A stretch of 64,000 nucleotides of DNA from Klebsormidium nitens (lineage: Eukaryota > Streptophyta > Klebsormidiophyceae > Klebsormidiales > Klebsormidiaceae): the NCBI GenBank assembly GCA_000708835.1, contig DF237046.1:11961-75960 (forward strand), given 5' to 3'. A program made the position numbers and the translations under genes. The notes under the pieces are model-generated. The model saw only the letters and a program-made list of their open reading frames with translations, was not told the DNA's origin and made no database searches. This document shows positions 34,531-47,800 of this stretch, piece by piece (position 1 is the stretch's first letter; each line of letters begins with the position of its first letter).

Positions 34531-37500
34531 ATGGCTGCGTCCTCCGCAGCTCTTCTCCAGCAGCTGGGCAGAGGTTTCCAGCCTCTCACCTTGGGGGGAA
34601 AACGATGCCGCTCCATCACAAGATACCCAAGCAAGCCTGAGGCAGTCTTCTGCGTGCATCGAAGAGCGGCGAGTTGGTCTCAGCTGAGGAACAGGAAATA
34701 CTTCGAAAGCAGAGAGCTGAGATCATGCAGAGTCGTGCTGGGTCCGTCACTCAGCATCTGTCGCCCAAACAAGGGTGGAACTTCGATTTGGCAACATGCT
34801 AATGGCGTCCTGCAAACCCAGAAGGCCAAAAAGTATTTGATTCAGGCTGTGAGCAATGGCGGTCCTGCGGGAAGTGAGTCAGCTGGCCCCAGCAAGAAAG
34901 AAAAAGAGGAGCGCTCAATTGTGCTGTACGGCAAGATTGAGAAGGTCTTTGAGGAGACTGCGAGGCGGTCACAGGGGACCGACGGGTCGGCAGGGGACTG
35001 GGAGGAGGTGGAGGTGAGTCGCTCCTTGTCATTGGTTTGTCGGGCACAGAAATTTTGCAATCAATCGCAGAAATTTTGCAATCAATCGCAGAAAGCTTCA
35101 AGAGCTGCAATTGGCTTAAACTTTGCTTGTGAGACGACCCCCGAAGTCTGTGCAGGAGTAAAGTGCACGCGGCAGGGTACTGTTCAAGTTCTTCCCGTGC
35201 TAGCATGAGTTCCCGCTGTCACGCAACTAGCACCGGTTGCCAGAAAGAGACATCCCACACAAGCAATAGACAGACAGCTCGACTGTTTGTTCTTCCATCT
35301 GCAGAAGTCGTGGGTGCTCCGGCCTTCTAAACAAGGCCCTCCAAAAGCGGTCGTTCATTTCATTGGAGGGGCGTTTGTAGGTGCTTCCCCGCAACTCTCA
35401 TACCGGTTGTTCCTGGAAGAGCTTGCCAGCAGGTAAGAGGGGCCGCTTCATTGTGCTGAAGTTTTCCTTTCTAAGTTTTGTTGAGTTAAGTGGTTCAAGA
35501 GAGACTCCCTATCTGGTGGCACTGACATGCACATGCGTTCTTGCTGGGACTTTCATGTCCATCTATATTGTTAGAGTTGCAAAAGTGGCACTTTGGGGGT
35601 CCTGACAACAAGCTGCAGTTCTGATAACTCATGGTAGGTCGAGGAGGGGTTCCACACCTGTAGATGATCGATTGCTGTTGTCGATCACTGCGTTTGAGTT
35701 CTTCAAGTACTGCAGCTCCTGCAACCTTGAATCAGGAGCATCTGACGAACTATCCTAGTTCTGAATGTATTTCCACCAAAGATTAACCTTTAGAACCTTC
35801 TCTTCAGGGGCTTCCTCATCATTGCAACCCCTTACGGGAGTGGGTTCGACCACTTCCGCGTCTCCGACGAGGCCCAGTTCAAGTTTGACCGGTGCCTGCG
35901 AAAGCTCAAGGACGGCTCTGCAGACCTGGATTCCGTGCCAGTGTATGGAGTGGGACACAGCCTGGGGGCCCTTGCACACCTGCTGATAGGGGCGCGCTAT
36001 GCTGTGGAGCGGCAAGGGAACGTGCTCATCTCGTTTAACAACAAGGTGCACCTTCATGCGCTGGACGTTCATGAGCCTACTACTGGATATTTTGGTGGGA
36101 AACAATTCATCCAGAGTGTCGATATCTGATCCTGAAGGGTGAGATGTTGATACTCTATCCAAGGGTTCTTCAATGGTATTTGGAGTGCTCTGCAGGCGCT
36201 TGTGGTGAAACAGTGTACAAGGGAACGGCGATCGGATCTTGTGAAGAGGGACGTCTTGTTACTTACGGCACAGCCTGTTCTGAGCCCAGATGATTTTATT
36301 GCCTGGTCAGCCTTCCCTGGCTTGAAGTGACAAATTGTTCGTTGATTGCAGGCCGCAAGCAGTGCCATTCCCTCCTTCAGCCCCGTCATTGCCCCCCTGG
36401 CCAAGCAGTGGGGCCCCCTCATTCAGCAGCTGTCGTCGAATCCAGCCTTCAAGTTCGGGGTGAGAGGTCGTGCTCACACGCCTGCTAGCAAACATTTATT
36501 CTCCGAGTTTCCATCCGTTGTCCTGCTTGAGACTCGTCACTCATCAAGAATGACTCAGTAGCGTGGCTATGATGACCTGGTGGTGCTCAACCTTGCTCGA
36601 GGGTCATAAAAGATGCGCTAAAGGGTGCAAGGGTAGATTTTCCACTTTCACGCATTGGGAGCTCAGTAGGACTCACAAATGCCACAATTGAAAGGCAATT
36701 CTGCAGCATACCCTGTTCATTGTGGGCCTCGTTGTTATTATCATAAGTCGGGAGTGGTTTCGGCAGAAGGTTGGAATGGCCGAAAGTCCAAAACGGAGTG
36801 CTATTCAGACAGAAACCAACGAGATGGAAGAGGGTCAGTCTAAACGCACAGCTCTCGGGTCGCAATGCTCATTAGAAACTCGTTGGCGTCCTTTCCTTTT
36901 CAATCGTTACGGAGTCTGTCTTCCCGTGCGCTCAGCCCTTTTCTTCTTGGCCCAAACATTGGCCACTATTTGGCACCTTCACAGCCACGTCATCCATAGC
37001 CACGTCATTCATTGTTCGTGACGTCTCGTCTTGCAGGCCGACCGCGCCGTCGAGCAGATACGCGCTTCGAGCCCTGCGCTTCTTCGACAAATTCTTCCGT
37101 TGCTCGAGCAACTTCCCCCCCTCGCGGCAGAGCTTGCCGACGGGAAAGACGAGTTTACACCAGCCCCCGAGGAGACTAGAAAGCTGCTCCGTGCTTATTA
37201 TGGTGTCGGGCGCAATCTATTGGTACAATTTGAGCGGGATTCGATAGACGAGACGCCGGAGTTGGCGGCGACCCTGGGGGACGGGGCGGCGTGCACGCCG
37301 TTTTTGGACATGCAAGTCCGGACGCTGCCGGGGGACCACGCGCGGCCGCTGCAACAGGTGGGGTCATTGAAGATTTGACGGGCGCTCTCAAATGTTAAAA
37401 CCCTAAGAAAGGCTCCTGGTGGACATTACTGATGGGCGCCATCGCTTTGAACAATTGGTGGCTATTTTCTGCGGTTTGGGTGCTTGGTTGCCGATATCGC

Positions 37501-38063
37501 ACTGAAGACGTTTTCTCCTGTTTGAACGGCTGCTTTCAGCTTCCTCGAAGGTTGGATTCGGTGTAAACGGCAGGGCCGCGTCTGAAGCCGGTTTGTCTTT
37601 CATTCACAGAGTTGTCTTGCAGGATTGAGTTCGTCGGGCTTGCATCGTTGAGAACATCTTTCGGTCGCTGAGTTGCCTTCAACCCCATGGTTCGAAAGGA
37701 TTGCTTCTACAGCATCATGATTATCGCCGTTGCGGGCAGATTGTGGTCCAACGAACGTCCGTACCAGACGGTTCTGTTCCTCACTCGCAGTTGGTTCCTG
37801 AGCTCCCCCCTGAATTGACGGAAGCTGCTGCCCGGGGGAGCGACCTCCTGACCAACCTAGCGGGCATGGCCGGGCCGTCGTCGCCTTTCTCCGACCTAGC
37901 GAAAGGATTCGGGGCGGCTTTGAAAAACGGGGTCCAGTCGGGGCAGCTTCGGGATACGACGCGCGAAGACATACGAATGCTTGTAGATGAGATTGCCACG
38001 TGGATGGGCGCAGACGCACAATTTCGAAGAGGAACTTACCTGCCGGGCAGTACAGCCATGTAA
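34531..38063 (+). CDS. DUF1350 family protein, probably plastid, alpha/beta-hydrolase-like
   Basis: DUF1350 proteins occur in cyanobacteria, algae and plants; their biochemical role is not established. Six exons: 34531-35013, 35305-35432, 35808-36045, 36352-36459, 37037-37357, 37791-38063. They total 1551 nt, giving 516 residues. The first about 90 residues are Ser/Arg/Gln-rich and poor in acidic residues, like a chloroplast transit peptide. The family core begins with SWVLRPS and VHFIGGAFVGASP, continues with ATPYGSGFDHF, and has GHSLGA at 253-258 with Ser255 in a nucleophile-elbow position. FNNK and the SFSPVIAPL segment follow. Intron 1 contains a perfect 21-bp tandem repeat. The ATG at 34531 is the first in frame with the transit-like segment. 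Confidence 0.92.
35047..35088 (+). repeat. Perfect 21-bp tandem repeat, two units, in DUF1350 intron 1
   Basis: The unit beginning CAGAAATTTTGCAATCAATC is present twice back to back, followed by the start of a third (CAGAAAGC). It lies 34 bases into intron 1 and looks like recent replication slippage. Confidence 0.85.
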
Positions 38064-39293
38064 CTGCCGCTTGATTACATAAGGAGACGGCGGCCTTATT
38101 CAGCGCGTTCCTCCCCAATCCCCCGCCTGGCATTGCGCCGCGTTTCAGGGCTTGCGAGCGAAGTTTTGCCGGCGGATTGTATCTGTATGGCCGCAGCAAG
38201 ATTTCGAAGAGTTTTGATGGCACTGAGACGTCCCAGGTACAATATGCTGGGACTCTTGGATTGCACGACTCAACTGACTCAGGCGCCTTTATCTTCGATC
38301 AGATGTAGCATGGCTTACCTTCTGCGTCCTCTCCGTTCGATCAGACAGTAAATATCATGTGTAAGACGTAATGTTATCATGTTGCAGCCTAATACATGTG
38401 GCCGGTCGAATCACGCCGCGATGATCCGATGCCCGGCTGTACCGCGGTAGCTGTAAAGACCGCGTATATACAATGTACGTGTTGCCGAAGGCCGGGCGGC
38501 CTGCGCAATGCGATTCATGAGCACTAGGCTTATGCACTGAAGAAAGTTTTATACTCGCGATCGAGCACTTCAATAGGCACGATATGCAATCAGAGCCCAC
38601 ATAAGTGCGTTTGCCTACCAAACTGTGATACGCGTGCCTATTTGTGCCCGCGCGTGTTCTGCATAGTGTTATCCAAACCATGATGGCATAGTCCGCAATT
38701 CTTTGGTGACACTCAAAAGGTGGACTCAATGCATGATGGTCAGCTTTTGATTGGTCAAGGCTTGACATTACTTAGCAAGGTCTTCAAAATGGTTGTGGAA
38801 GCATTTGTAAGCTCAACGTTCAAGCGGCTGAGAATTCCTTTCGTTCCGAATCGATTCTGGCAAAATCCGACAGTGACGTCTTCGTGTGGACCTTGGACAA
38901 TCATGTTGCGTTCCAGAATCATGCAGCAAAGCTGCGTTTTGTGTTTGCCGGCTCAATCTCTGGAAGCTTCTGGGGCAACTTTGTCTGCCTAATGTGCCAA
39001 ATACTCATTGTTCACGGTCAGCATTTGCTCAGATGTTACTCAAGGTCTTTGCTCGAGGAATGGTGGATGGTTTCTCAAGTTTCAGTTCTTCGCAGCCGCG
39101 CAAATTAACTCTAAGGACATGCCTTATTCAGTTCGAACTTGCTTTACGAATCTCAGAGACTCTAACATTGACTATTCTAGGACCTTGATCATCTGCTGAT
39201 GAAATCAAGGCACCTCAAAGCTGTTTTCATTTCTCTGCTTTACCTAGCTCTTACAACGCCGAGCCTTCAAAGGCATAACTGTGTTGCGGCCGT
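38064..39293. other. Intergenic region between convergent genes
   Basis: This contains the 3' flanks of the DUF1350 gene (+) and the MFS gene (-). Frames at 38720-39199 overlap each other in several phases, and none resembles a known family. I see no RNA gene or repeat. Confidence 0.55.
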
Positions 39294-42200
39294 CTAGTGT
39301 ACACTCGGGGGACGCAGAAACACGTTATAGAACACCCTCTTCCAGAGATACAGCGGGAACGTGAAAAACAGCACGCCAATCGCAATGAAGCAGCTGTTGA
39401 CGTAAACATAACGGTTATGCAGACTATGGATGGTTAGCACTTGCAGTGGATAACCCAAAAAGGTGCCGAGCGCGCCCATGATTCGCTTGAGCCCGTACAG
39501 CTGGCCGAAGTTCTTGAAGCCGAAGACGCGGCCAAGGAAAGCCGTGATGCTGCCGAAGAGGAAAGGTCGGAGCGCAGCGAACAGGACGAAGGAGGCGACC
39601 TGTCCAAAGAGGAGACAGACAGGGGCGACATCATGAGGAGCTCGGCGGATTGGTAGCCAAACAGAGGGTTGTTGAGAGGCGATCTAAACGTTGGCGTTAT
39701 GCTGATGTCTTCACAAAGCTTCTAAGCATCCTTCTTAAAGTGGACGCACTTGGAATAGGAACAACTGCTTTTCCAAACCCACACTGATCCGAAGACCCGA
39801 AATGGATGATACTAATAGGACCCCAAGACTTTAGTAAGTCTGGCCCTGAGTTGAGTTGATTCCTGTTGACAAGTTCGCACCAGGATGGCTCCTGAGAGGG
39901 CTCGAGAGGCAATCGCCCACTCACAGCCGAATGGAACGGCTGAAACCAAGCGAGGACGACAGCGCAGGGTCCGACGGTGACCAAGAGATCCAGCACCACG
40001 AAAAGCTTGTGCAACCAAACGGCCAAGTCCCGCCAAACGAGACGAGTCCGTAGCCACATCCCCATTGGGACTGGTGGCTTCGCCGGGAAGCCTTACATGC
40101 TTAAACGAAGCACATTAAAACCAGAGAAAGGTTCAAAGAACGACGCAAAGAGAATTAGTATTTTGGGTCAGGCAGGAGAGGAAACAAGCGGTTCAAAATT
40201 CTTCATTTCGCACTTGATCGCGGCTTTGCCCCAGCTGGATAAAGCAGCGGGAACAGGCGGCAATCTTTCCGTTCCTGGCGCATTTGTGGTCAGTCTCACT
40301 ATTCCTTACTTGTAGCTGGATTGGCGGCTGGTCGTACGCATTGACGATGCAGAAGAGCAGGTGCAGCACCGCGAGGATGAAGTAGCTCGCCACGAAGCCC
40401 AGCTCCGACAGGCAGAAGCCCACGACGGGGATCATCAGAAGGGCGCCGACCGGGAGAAAGTAGTTGAAGAAGTTGGTGTAGTACCGGGCGACGTTCCTGG
40501 AAGGAAAGAAAGGGTTTAAGACAGTTTCCAACATTTCGAGCCGTTCGAAGACCGTGTCCTGTTCACTGAAAAAGGACGACGAGCAGAACGAGTTCCCAGA
40601 CTCTTGCTCCACCGCGATAAAACCAGAGGGGCGCGCTTTGCAGCCAGCTACACGAGCTGCATTGTGAATGTGCGCTTCGATGGATCCGCTTACGCAGGGT
40701 CACCATCCTCACTTCGTGAAGAGGACTGCGTCATCAAAGCACGAGATGCAAGTGAAGCATCCAACCCTGAAGAACATCCATCTTCGGTGACAGGCGGTGC
40801 CACCCCGTGCCATCTGCATGCACCGGGCGCCCGGCTTTTCGTCCTGGTAAAATTCCGTTCCAATTGCGTTCTGCTTCGCCCATTTGACCGGCAAGCGATT
40901 CCCAAGCGGGTCGAAGGGCCTTCTTGGAGGTTGAGAGATTTGGTTTTGTGCTCAGCCGATTGCCTGAAGTGTGCATCTCAGGCATTTCCAGCGCGAATAT
41001 ATCCCGGACCCGCTTACCTGGCCTGCAGCACATCCCCCGGGTACTGTTGCTGCGCGGTCCAGAGCAGCTGCTCGTAGATAGTCTGGAAGTAGTAGTTCAC
41101 CCGGAGCACCACATACGCGGTCATGATCGCCATGCTCCAATACACAGCCGAATTGACCTGCCTGGAGAACGCGGTGTTGTAGATGTCGGGTGGGGGCTCC
41201 TCCGCCCGGAAAGACATCCCCCGGAACAATCTCCGTGCAATACTTTCTCGCTTTGCCCCGGGTTCTCGCAAAGGCAGTTCTGGGGGAGTGTCTGAAGGAC
41301 TTGCAAGCAGGGGGGCGGTCAGGGCGTTGTGTTCGATGGAAGCAGAAGGACGGCTAAGGTGCGGGTTATAGGGCACGGAGGTTTCGGACGCTTCGACGTC
41401 AACGGAATCCTTGCGCTGACTGGCGATGTAGCTCCAGTAGTGGTGAAGTTCCCCTGAAAAGAGAACCAGGGCGTTTCTAGAGGTCACACGGGCTAGGATT
41501 CAATCAAAGTCCGCTCGAAAGGCTGATGAAACCGGAAACATAACGAGAAGCCAAGTAAGTGCCGTAGATGCGAACGTGCCAAAGGTAAAGACTCGGGTGC
41601 AAGGGGCTAGCTTGAAGCGAATCTGCTTCGGCGCTTCTTCTCCTGACTGAAAACATGAGCGGGGAAAGTCGGGCGAGTACAATCACTACCCAAAATTTAC
41701 ACGAAGGTCCTGACAAACACGGCTGCAATCAGGACTGCAGATGACCACCTGGTTGTTCTTTTCAGCTCTGAAGAACCTGCCTGACATTCCTCCAGTGGGT
41801 CATCGCTGAAGTCTCTTCTCGAGTTATCTTAGGGTGGGACCGATGCATCGCAGCTCTTCAGCGCATTTGGCGCTCGCTCTTCAAAGTGACGGACACTCGA
41901 AGCTTTTGCTTCCTGTTTAAGCACCGAACGGTCGTACCTTTGAATCGGGTTTGTTCCGTCTCGTTCTTCCGGATTGGCTCAAATGGCCTATCCGGAAATA
42001 GGAGCACGCTGGATATGAATATGACGACGGGCAGGGCTGTATAACCGATGAAGACGGACTTGAGGGAGACGTCGAAATGGTGGATGATCGCACCGAAGAT
42101 GCAGAAGACAACCGTCGATGAGTTGAAGCCTGCAGCAAGAGGTCGAGTGAGCTGGATTGCGGAAAGTTTGTCGTAGGAGACAACAATTGCCAGGACATTG

Positions 42201-43993
42201 CACTGGCATCTCCAACAGTGGCTGGCGCCGCTGACATGTTTGACACTGTCAAAAGACGCCCACCAGAGCACCGCTTCTTCTCGTTTCTTTCTTGAAGTGA
42301 GTCGAGAGGCTTCCAATCCAGACGGAGTCAACGGTAAAGACGTTTGTGTCAGAGGAGCCACGAAGAACCTCCAAACCAGGTTGCTGATACTGGTCGCAAA
42401 GAAACGTCAAACGCAACGGGACTCTTGAAGTGATTGTCCCTCACCAGTGGAGAGTGCGCCTATGATGCCCGCTGACTGGTCGGGGAACAGCTCCCCAAAG
42501 TTGAAGGTACTGTTGGCGATACAAGACCCCCCGGCGGACATGAGGAAGAACCCGACGTAATAGAGCGTGCTCGACAGTTCCTGGGCAAATGCAACTGAGA
42601 GGAGACCCCCTGCTAGCAGGAGTGAGCCCAAGCACACGGTTATGCGCGGGCCCATGTAATCAAGGAAGACGCCTGTGGGGGAGAAGCGGGACCGGCTTGA
42701 GGTAAAGAAATCGCAGGGAACCAAATCGACCCAACAGAAGAAAGAGAAAAGGAAGGTCCTCACAATCTTGGAGGGAGGGCTTGCAGGAGTTCGTTCGGAA
42801 CCACGGGCAATCGTGTCTAGTATTGTGCGCCTGACAGGAATTGTGTTGATTATGGGTCCTGACTTGTGCGGCAAACGTCTGCACATCTTGTCCCCATCCT
42901 TGTCTGAGCTTTCTTTTGGAGATAGTGTGACAGTCAATCACGATTTTGGGATGTCGGATGGCCAGGGATAGTCAGGGCTTGACAAAGGATAGAATCTGCT
43001 TGACTGGTCCTCTTCAGTGATGGGGCTCTTCCATCATTCGAGTGATGTAGAGATTCTGTATATCAAATAACCCCGGAACTTCTGAGTACCTCAAAAGCAC
43101 TCACCAATAAAAAAGGCGCAGCCGGAGAGGGTGGTGGCGCCGATGGTAAACATCCTGGAGAGGCGCTCCTGCTGAGCAGGGCACGGCGTGGGGCCATCCT
43201 TGCAGTACTCGCCAAACGCCTTGACCTCAAAAAGGAACACATCGTACAGGCCCGAGTAACCAAACACGATGCCTGCAATTAAGGGAGCCCAGGAGTTGCG
43301 GTGGGACTGTGTCCAAAAGGTATTAATACGTGGATTGCAAACCTATTGGTAACAGGATGAACATCAGTGGGGTTTTAGAGTTGACGCTGTCAAGGTATGG
43401 TGGTGCTTAGGCAGCCCATTCCTGCGCAGTTCAGGTTCCAGAGGATCAATGCACGCGTCCCACTTGTGGCCACCATCGACTAAATCCGCAAGGCACTTGT
43501 ATTGTCAAAATTTGGAAGAAGAGTTTTGGAAAATCCTATGTTGCCAGCTGTCAAGGTTCCAGTAGTCCTATGGATACGGGATATTGGAACAGATGACAGC
43601 TGTATCTGAAAGGTTAGACGTTGACAAGTTTCGGAAGATGAGCAGTAAACGATTCATCAGAAGTATGTGGAAGATGGTGTATGAGCAACAGTAGTGAGCA
43701 AGCAGGAGACCACTTGCAATGGAGCCACTTCACTTCACACAGCTACTTCTTGAGAAAGTGCACAATGGTGGCGCCAGCTGAGTGGCACCGCGCGCGTCTG
43801 AGCTTCTTGAAGAAGTTGAGATACAGTCAAGAGAGACTGATGCCAACATATCTTAGAAAGCTGTAGGAAGCAGAACTTAAACCTTCCTACCCGTGGATGT
43901 TATCGAGTAGATCTGGGCAAGCGTGACCAGGAGAAGCCTCCGGGAGAAGCTCTCTCCCCCGGGGGCTCTATAACACCTTTGCAGAACACCCAT
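39294..43993 (-). CDS. Major facilitator superfamily transporter, SLC43 / FMP42-like
   Basis: Twelve-helix membrane transporter. SLC43 relatives move large neutral amino acids, and yeast FMP42 is uncharacterised; the substrate here is unknown. Seven exons on the minus strand: 43993-43891, 43272-43105, 42672-42445, 42129-41938, 41453-41018, 40496-40310, 39599-39294. They total 1620 nt, giving 539 residues. Landmarks: GIVFGYSGLYDVF in helix 1, YCKDGPTPCPAQQ in the first loop, GVFLDYMGPR (the MFS motif A region), NSTFNFGELFPDQSAGIIGAL, a long hydrophilic central loop with a dileucine (APLLASP), and GFKNFGQLYGL near the end. Exon 1 is the least certain: it was chosen because it supplies an ATG, an arginine pair before helix 1 and the right phase. 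A competing acceptor at 43307 would give SHRNSWAPLIAG instead. Confidence 0.83.
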
Positions 43994-44859
43994 GCTCCTG
44001 CCTGAGGATGTCGCTTGCGATAACGTTCACCACAGAAGGGGTTTATTCTGATCTTGCGCCTAACGATCACCACAGATTCACTACTGCTGTGGGCTTTCTC
44101 GTTTGCATTGCCGGCAGTTCACTGGCTCAAGAGGCAACCATCTCTTCATGGCTTGCATGCAACGGTGTCTCTGGGACGCAACCTATAATGCGGTGGTGGC
44201 TTCAATGCCAGTGCTATGTCACGAGTTGAGAAGTTCTCAGAGCAATGGCCAGCGCAGTGTCACAGCGCCGATCAATCGTTGATACGTCGCCAACATTGCT
44301 GAGTACATTACGTGCCTTCTAGTGCCTGCATCGACCAGTTGCTGTTTCTGGTCGGGTATATAACGCTCTGTGCCGCTCCAAGTTCTAACAAGGCGCTCTC
44401 TCTGGTACCTCAGCCGCCTGCGTGATGAATTCTACGTTGCTTTCCTAACAGTATAAGGCAGCTGACCAGTATTACTATACTAGGTATATAGATAGAATAT
44501 ATCTAATCGCATTGCAGGCTCCTCTCCCGGGCGGCCGTTTAGTATACAGACTGCTCATGATTGCATGTGACGTAGGCACATTCTCCATTATGTGCCCCGT
44601 ACCGGCCGTATCATATGCAATCCGAAACTAGCGCACGCGACTGCGTAAGCATACGTCACGGTCCGGTCCGACCGTACTTCGGCGCGGCCGCCCGGGCCGA
44701 CGGACCCCAAGTTGGGTAGGGCGTCAGGGTTTAACTTTAAGCAGGGTTTAGAAAGGGGTTTCAATGCTTGCGGGCAGCGGCTTGGTACGCGCTTGCGCAC
44801 CATATTGCCATAAGCCACTGATCGATTGCAGCTTGCTGCCCGTTCACAAGAGCGCAGCT
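43994..44859. other. Divergent promoter region between MFS and TPR genes
   Basis: These 866 bases separate two divergent start codons. I found no exon or repeat. TGACGTAG (44567-44574) and ACGTCAC (44653-44659) resemble bZIP-type ACGT cores, but sites this short are weak evidence. Confidence 0.5.
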
Positions 44860-47800
44860 ATGGAAGGAGTGTCCGCCTACGTCTCCTCCACGAGAGCTGT
44901 TGCCTCCTTTTTTGCCCCCATACAGCCAGCCTCTTGTTGGCAGAATGTTAAACGAGTTTTAGAGCCTTCCTCATTGCGCATCCTTGGGCAGCGTTGCGCA
45001 CTGGACGGTCACCGTGCGTTCAAGGTGAGCTGGGGCTGCCCGATCCTCTGTAATGCTACACTACTCAATGCTGCTCTGGGGTGTGACTTGGTTGTCTTCT
45101 GGGGCTGCTTGTTATGTAAAAGCGCCACCTGGACTCTACTTTTTACCACCATTTTGTGAATTGCCATCATGATTTAAGCTTCCGAGTCTGTTCTAAATCT
45201 TTCTCTTGAAAGGTGGATCACTGGACATGCCCATAATCCATTGTTGCAAAGAATGCTAACTGCGAGCAATCCCTTCTTTGGTAAGTGATGCTGAGGCCCA
45301 GGGCGCCAGCACTCGAGGTTTGCTCGGTGGGCCTACATTCTGTTTGCAAAATATGCACAGCAAAACATGTTTGGGCCGCACTGATTGCTTGCAGGGGAGT
45401 GAAAAAGGACGCTTACGAGAGCACCATGGTTTGCACGATCGGAAGGAGAGAAAGCAACGCAGAAGAAGGACAGCGTCACACGTTGCGAAGGTGCATTACC
45501 TTTCTGCCACACCCAGTTGGCTCGTATTGGACCTTCTATGAGTATACTTCCACTCTCTCTAACCTACGACACGAAGGCCTTGCCGGCAGCTGTGCCCCGC
45601 TTCTCGTCATTCGCAGAAGATTGGCCGCGAGCACGATGCACTGCAAAAGATGTTTATCGACACCGTATTCGCTTGTTATGCACCTTTTGACAGTCTCCTT
45701 TGTAATTGACAGGCCAGCGGGGAAGAGAACAGTGAGAACATTAAAGAAGGCAAGGAGTGAGGCCCCTTAAACTGGCTTGGATAGGCAAGACATGGTTATC
45801 TTTCACAGCCCTGACCCCCTCCAGACCTGTTTAGTTGCCAAAATTGATCAAGCGCTTCAGCTCTTGTCCACCTTTTGGCTTGAAAGTTCGATCTGTTATG
45901 ATGTTGTTACAGTATCAACTTGTTGAAACAATGGCAGTGCGTCCAGGGACGGACCGGTTGTGTGCAACCTGGGGACTCTTCAATGAGCTGTCTCTCAAGC
46001 CCATGTTTCTAATCAAATGATGAAAGTTGGTATCAATCAGGGCCATTGTGAGCTCAAGCATTTTGTTTTGCCGACCTGCAGCATCTGATCATGCTGTAAT
46101 ATTGGCCCTCGTATAACTCTCTGCAGCAGAACGTCATCTTCAGGCGGCCAAACCGGGAGTGTCTCAACAAGAAACACCGACCAAGAGTTTAATGACAGGA
46201 TAAGAGCGATACAGAGGTGAGGGGTCCCGCTTCCCAGGAACTTGGTGGTACTCAATTTCGGATTACAACCTGAATGAGGTTATCATGGTAAATAAGAGGT
46301 AGCTTTCTTGCGCGGCCGTCTGGGGGCCTCTTTCGGGTCAAGCTTTGTCGTTTGTCATAGTTCCAGCCACAAAGTACTGTGGCGGTGTCAGCTACTTCAT
46401 ATCAATCATGTCCGTTATCTGAGAGACGGCACAGCTTTCAATAGATTGTGCTTATGCAGCTCGGATGCCAATCGATCTGGAGCCATGAACGTCGCTGGGG
46501 ACGATGCTGGTGGAAAGACGTCTGCAGAAGGGGAAAAGAATCCGTGGGTGAAGGTCAGAGCGCTTCTTATCAGGGTCTTCAGTTCCTGATCAGGGCTGGT
46601 TAAGAAAGGCGTGTCTTGTGAGGGACGAAGAGCTGAACGTATGCGGATCAATGTTGCAAGTTCGGGGCTTAACGATGTCTGCGACCATTTTGGCTCTGTA
46701 AAGATCAGGTCTTATGTAAGTCAGGGCTGACTTGATCTGCTTAATTTGGCCATGTCCAGATGCTCACAATCTTCTCTCGTCATGATTTTTGGGTATGTAC
46801 TGCTTGTGAAGAAGAACATTTGAAGGAACAGATTGCGCACTAGTTCCACGAATGTTGCAAACGGTTTGGGCACGCAGCAGAGTCGTCACCATTCCAGAGT
46901 GAGCTTCGCCGTCTGCAGAAGGCTGTATAAGACAGTCAAATCGATGCCGCTCCTTTCCACAGATCATTGCCGGTGCAGCGGCCGTAGCTCTCGTGGGGCA
47001 GATTGCTGTGAGCAACCTGATACCACAAAATAGCGGGTAAGTGTTTTTGCATTGAACTTCTCCAGAAAACTAGTTGGTCTAGAAGTATTCAGGAAGGGAG
47101 GTCTACTTGCTGCAAGCTGTGTTTTGGCTGTAAGGACCTAGGCGGCCACCCAAGATATATCAACAGGGCTAGGTCTTCTAGGTCTTTACTGGCTTTTGTT
47201 CTCAAGTCTTCTGTAAATGGCTTCCGTTCTTAGTCCGACGTGATGATTCCGAACGATTTTATTCCGATACTTTCAAACTATCCAACCAGGAAAGCAGAAT
47301 TTATTATGGTGATTCCGAACAATCCCAATGCCCTATCTTCTCGCTTACAAATGGATTTTCAGGCTGATTTTAGCCTTTTTGGGGCTTCCGAAAACAATCC
47401 CAGCACTATTCAACCTTTCCGAATTTGCACTTTCCGAACGGAAATTCGCATTTCTGACATTCCGAATGCAGACATCTAGTTATCTACTCGGAATCATCTC
47501 GTTGGGAGGCTTTTTCGGGCATTCCTAAATGATTCCCGCCACTTAAGTAAGCGTATCCCTTGGCAGTTGAAAAGGAAGGCCGTAAGCTTGTCGAACCAAC
47601 GTATTGCATGGGGTAAGAATCACAAATCGCTGTGATCGGCGAATAGGTGTGTCGGCTTAAGGAAACGGGTTTTCTGTGCAGGTTGGGTGGACTGCCAAGC
47701 GAGAGCGCCCAAGAGCAGGCAGCGAGCGAAGAGACGAAACAGCTACAGGTCAGTCAACCGTTTGGCCCGGCAAGTTTGCACGAACATTCTAATTGAGCAG

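Noticed and set aside
43273-43308. Alternative acceptor giving SHRNSWAPLIAG at the start of the MFS exon 2
   Set aside because: No upstream exon with an ATG and matching phase was found for it, whereas the acceptor at 43273 joins in phase with an ATG-bearing exon encoding helix 1.
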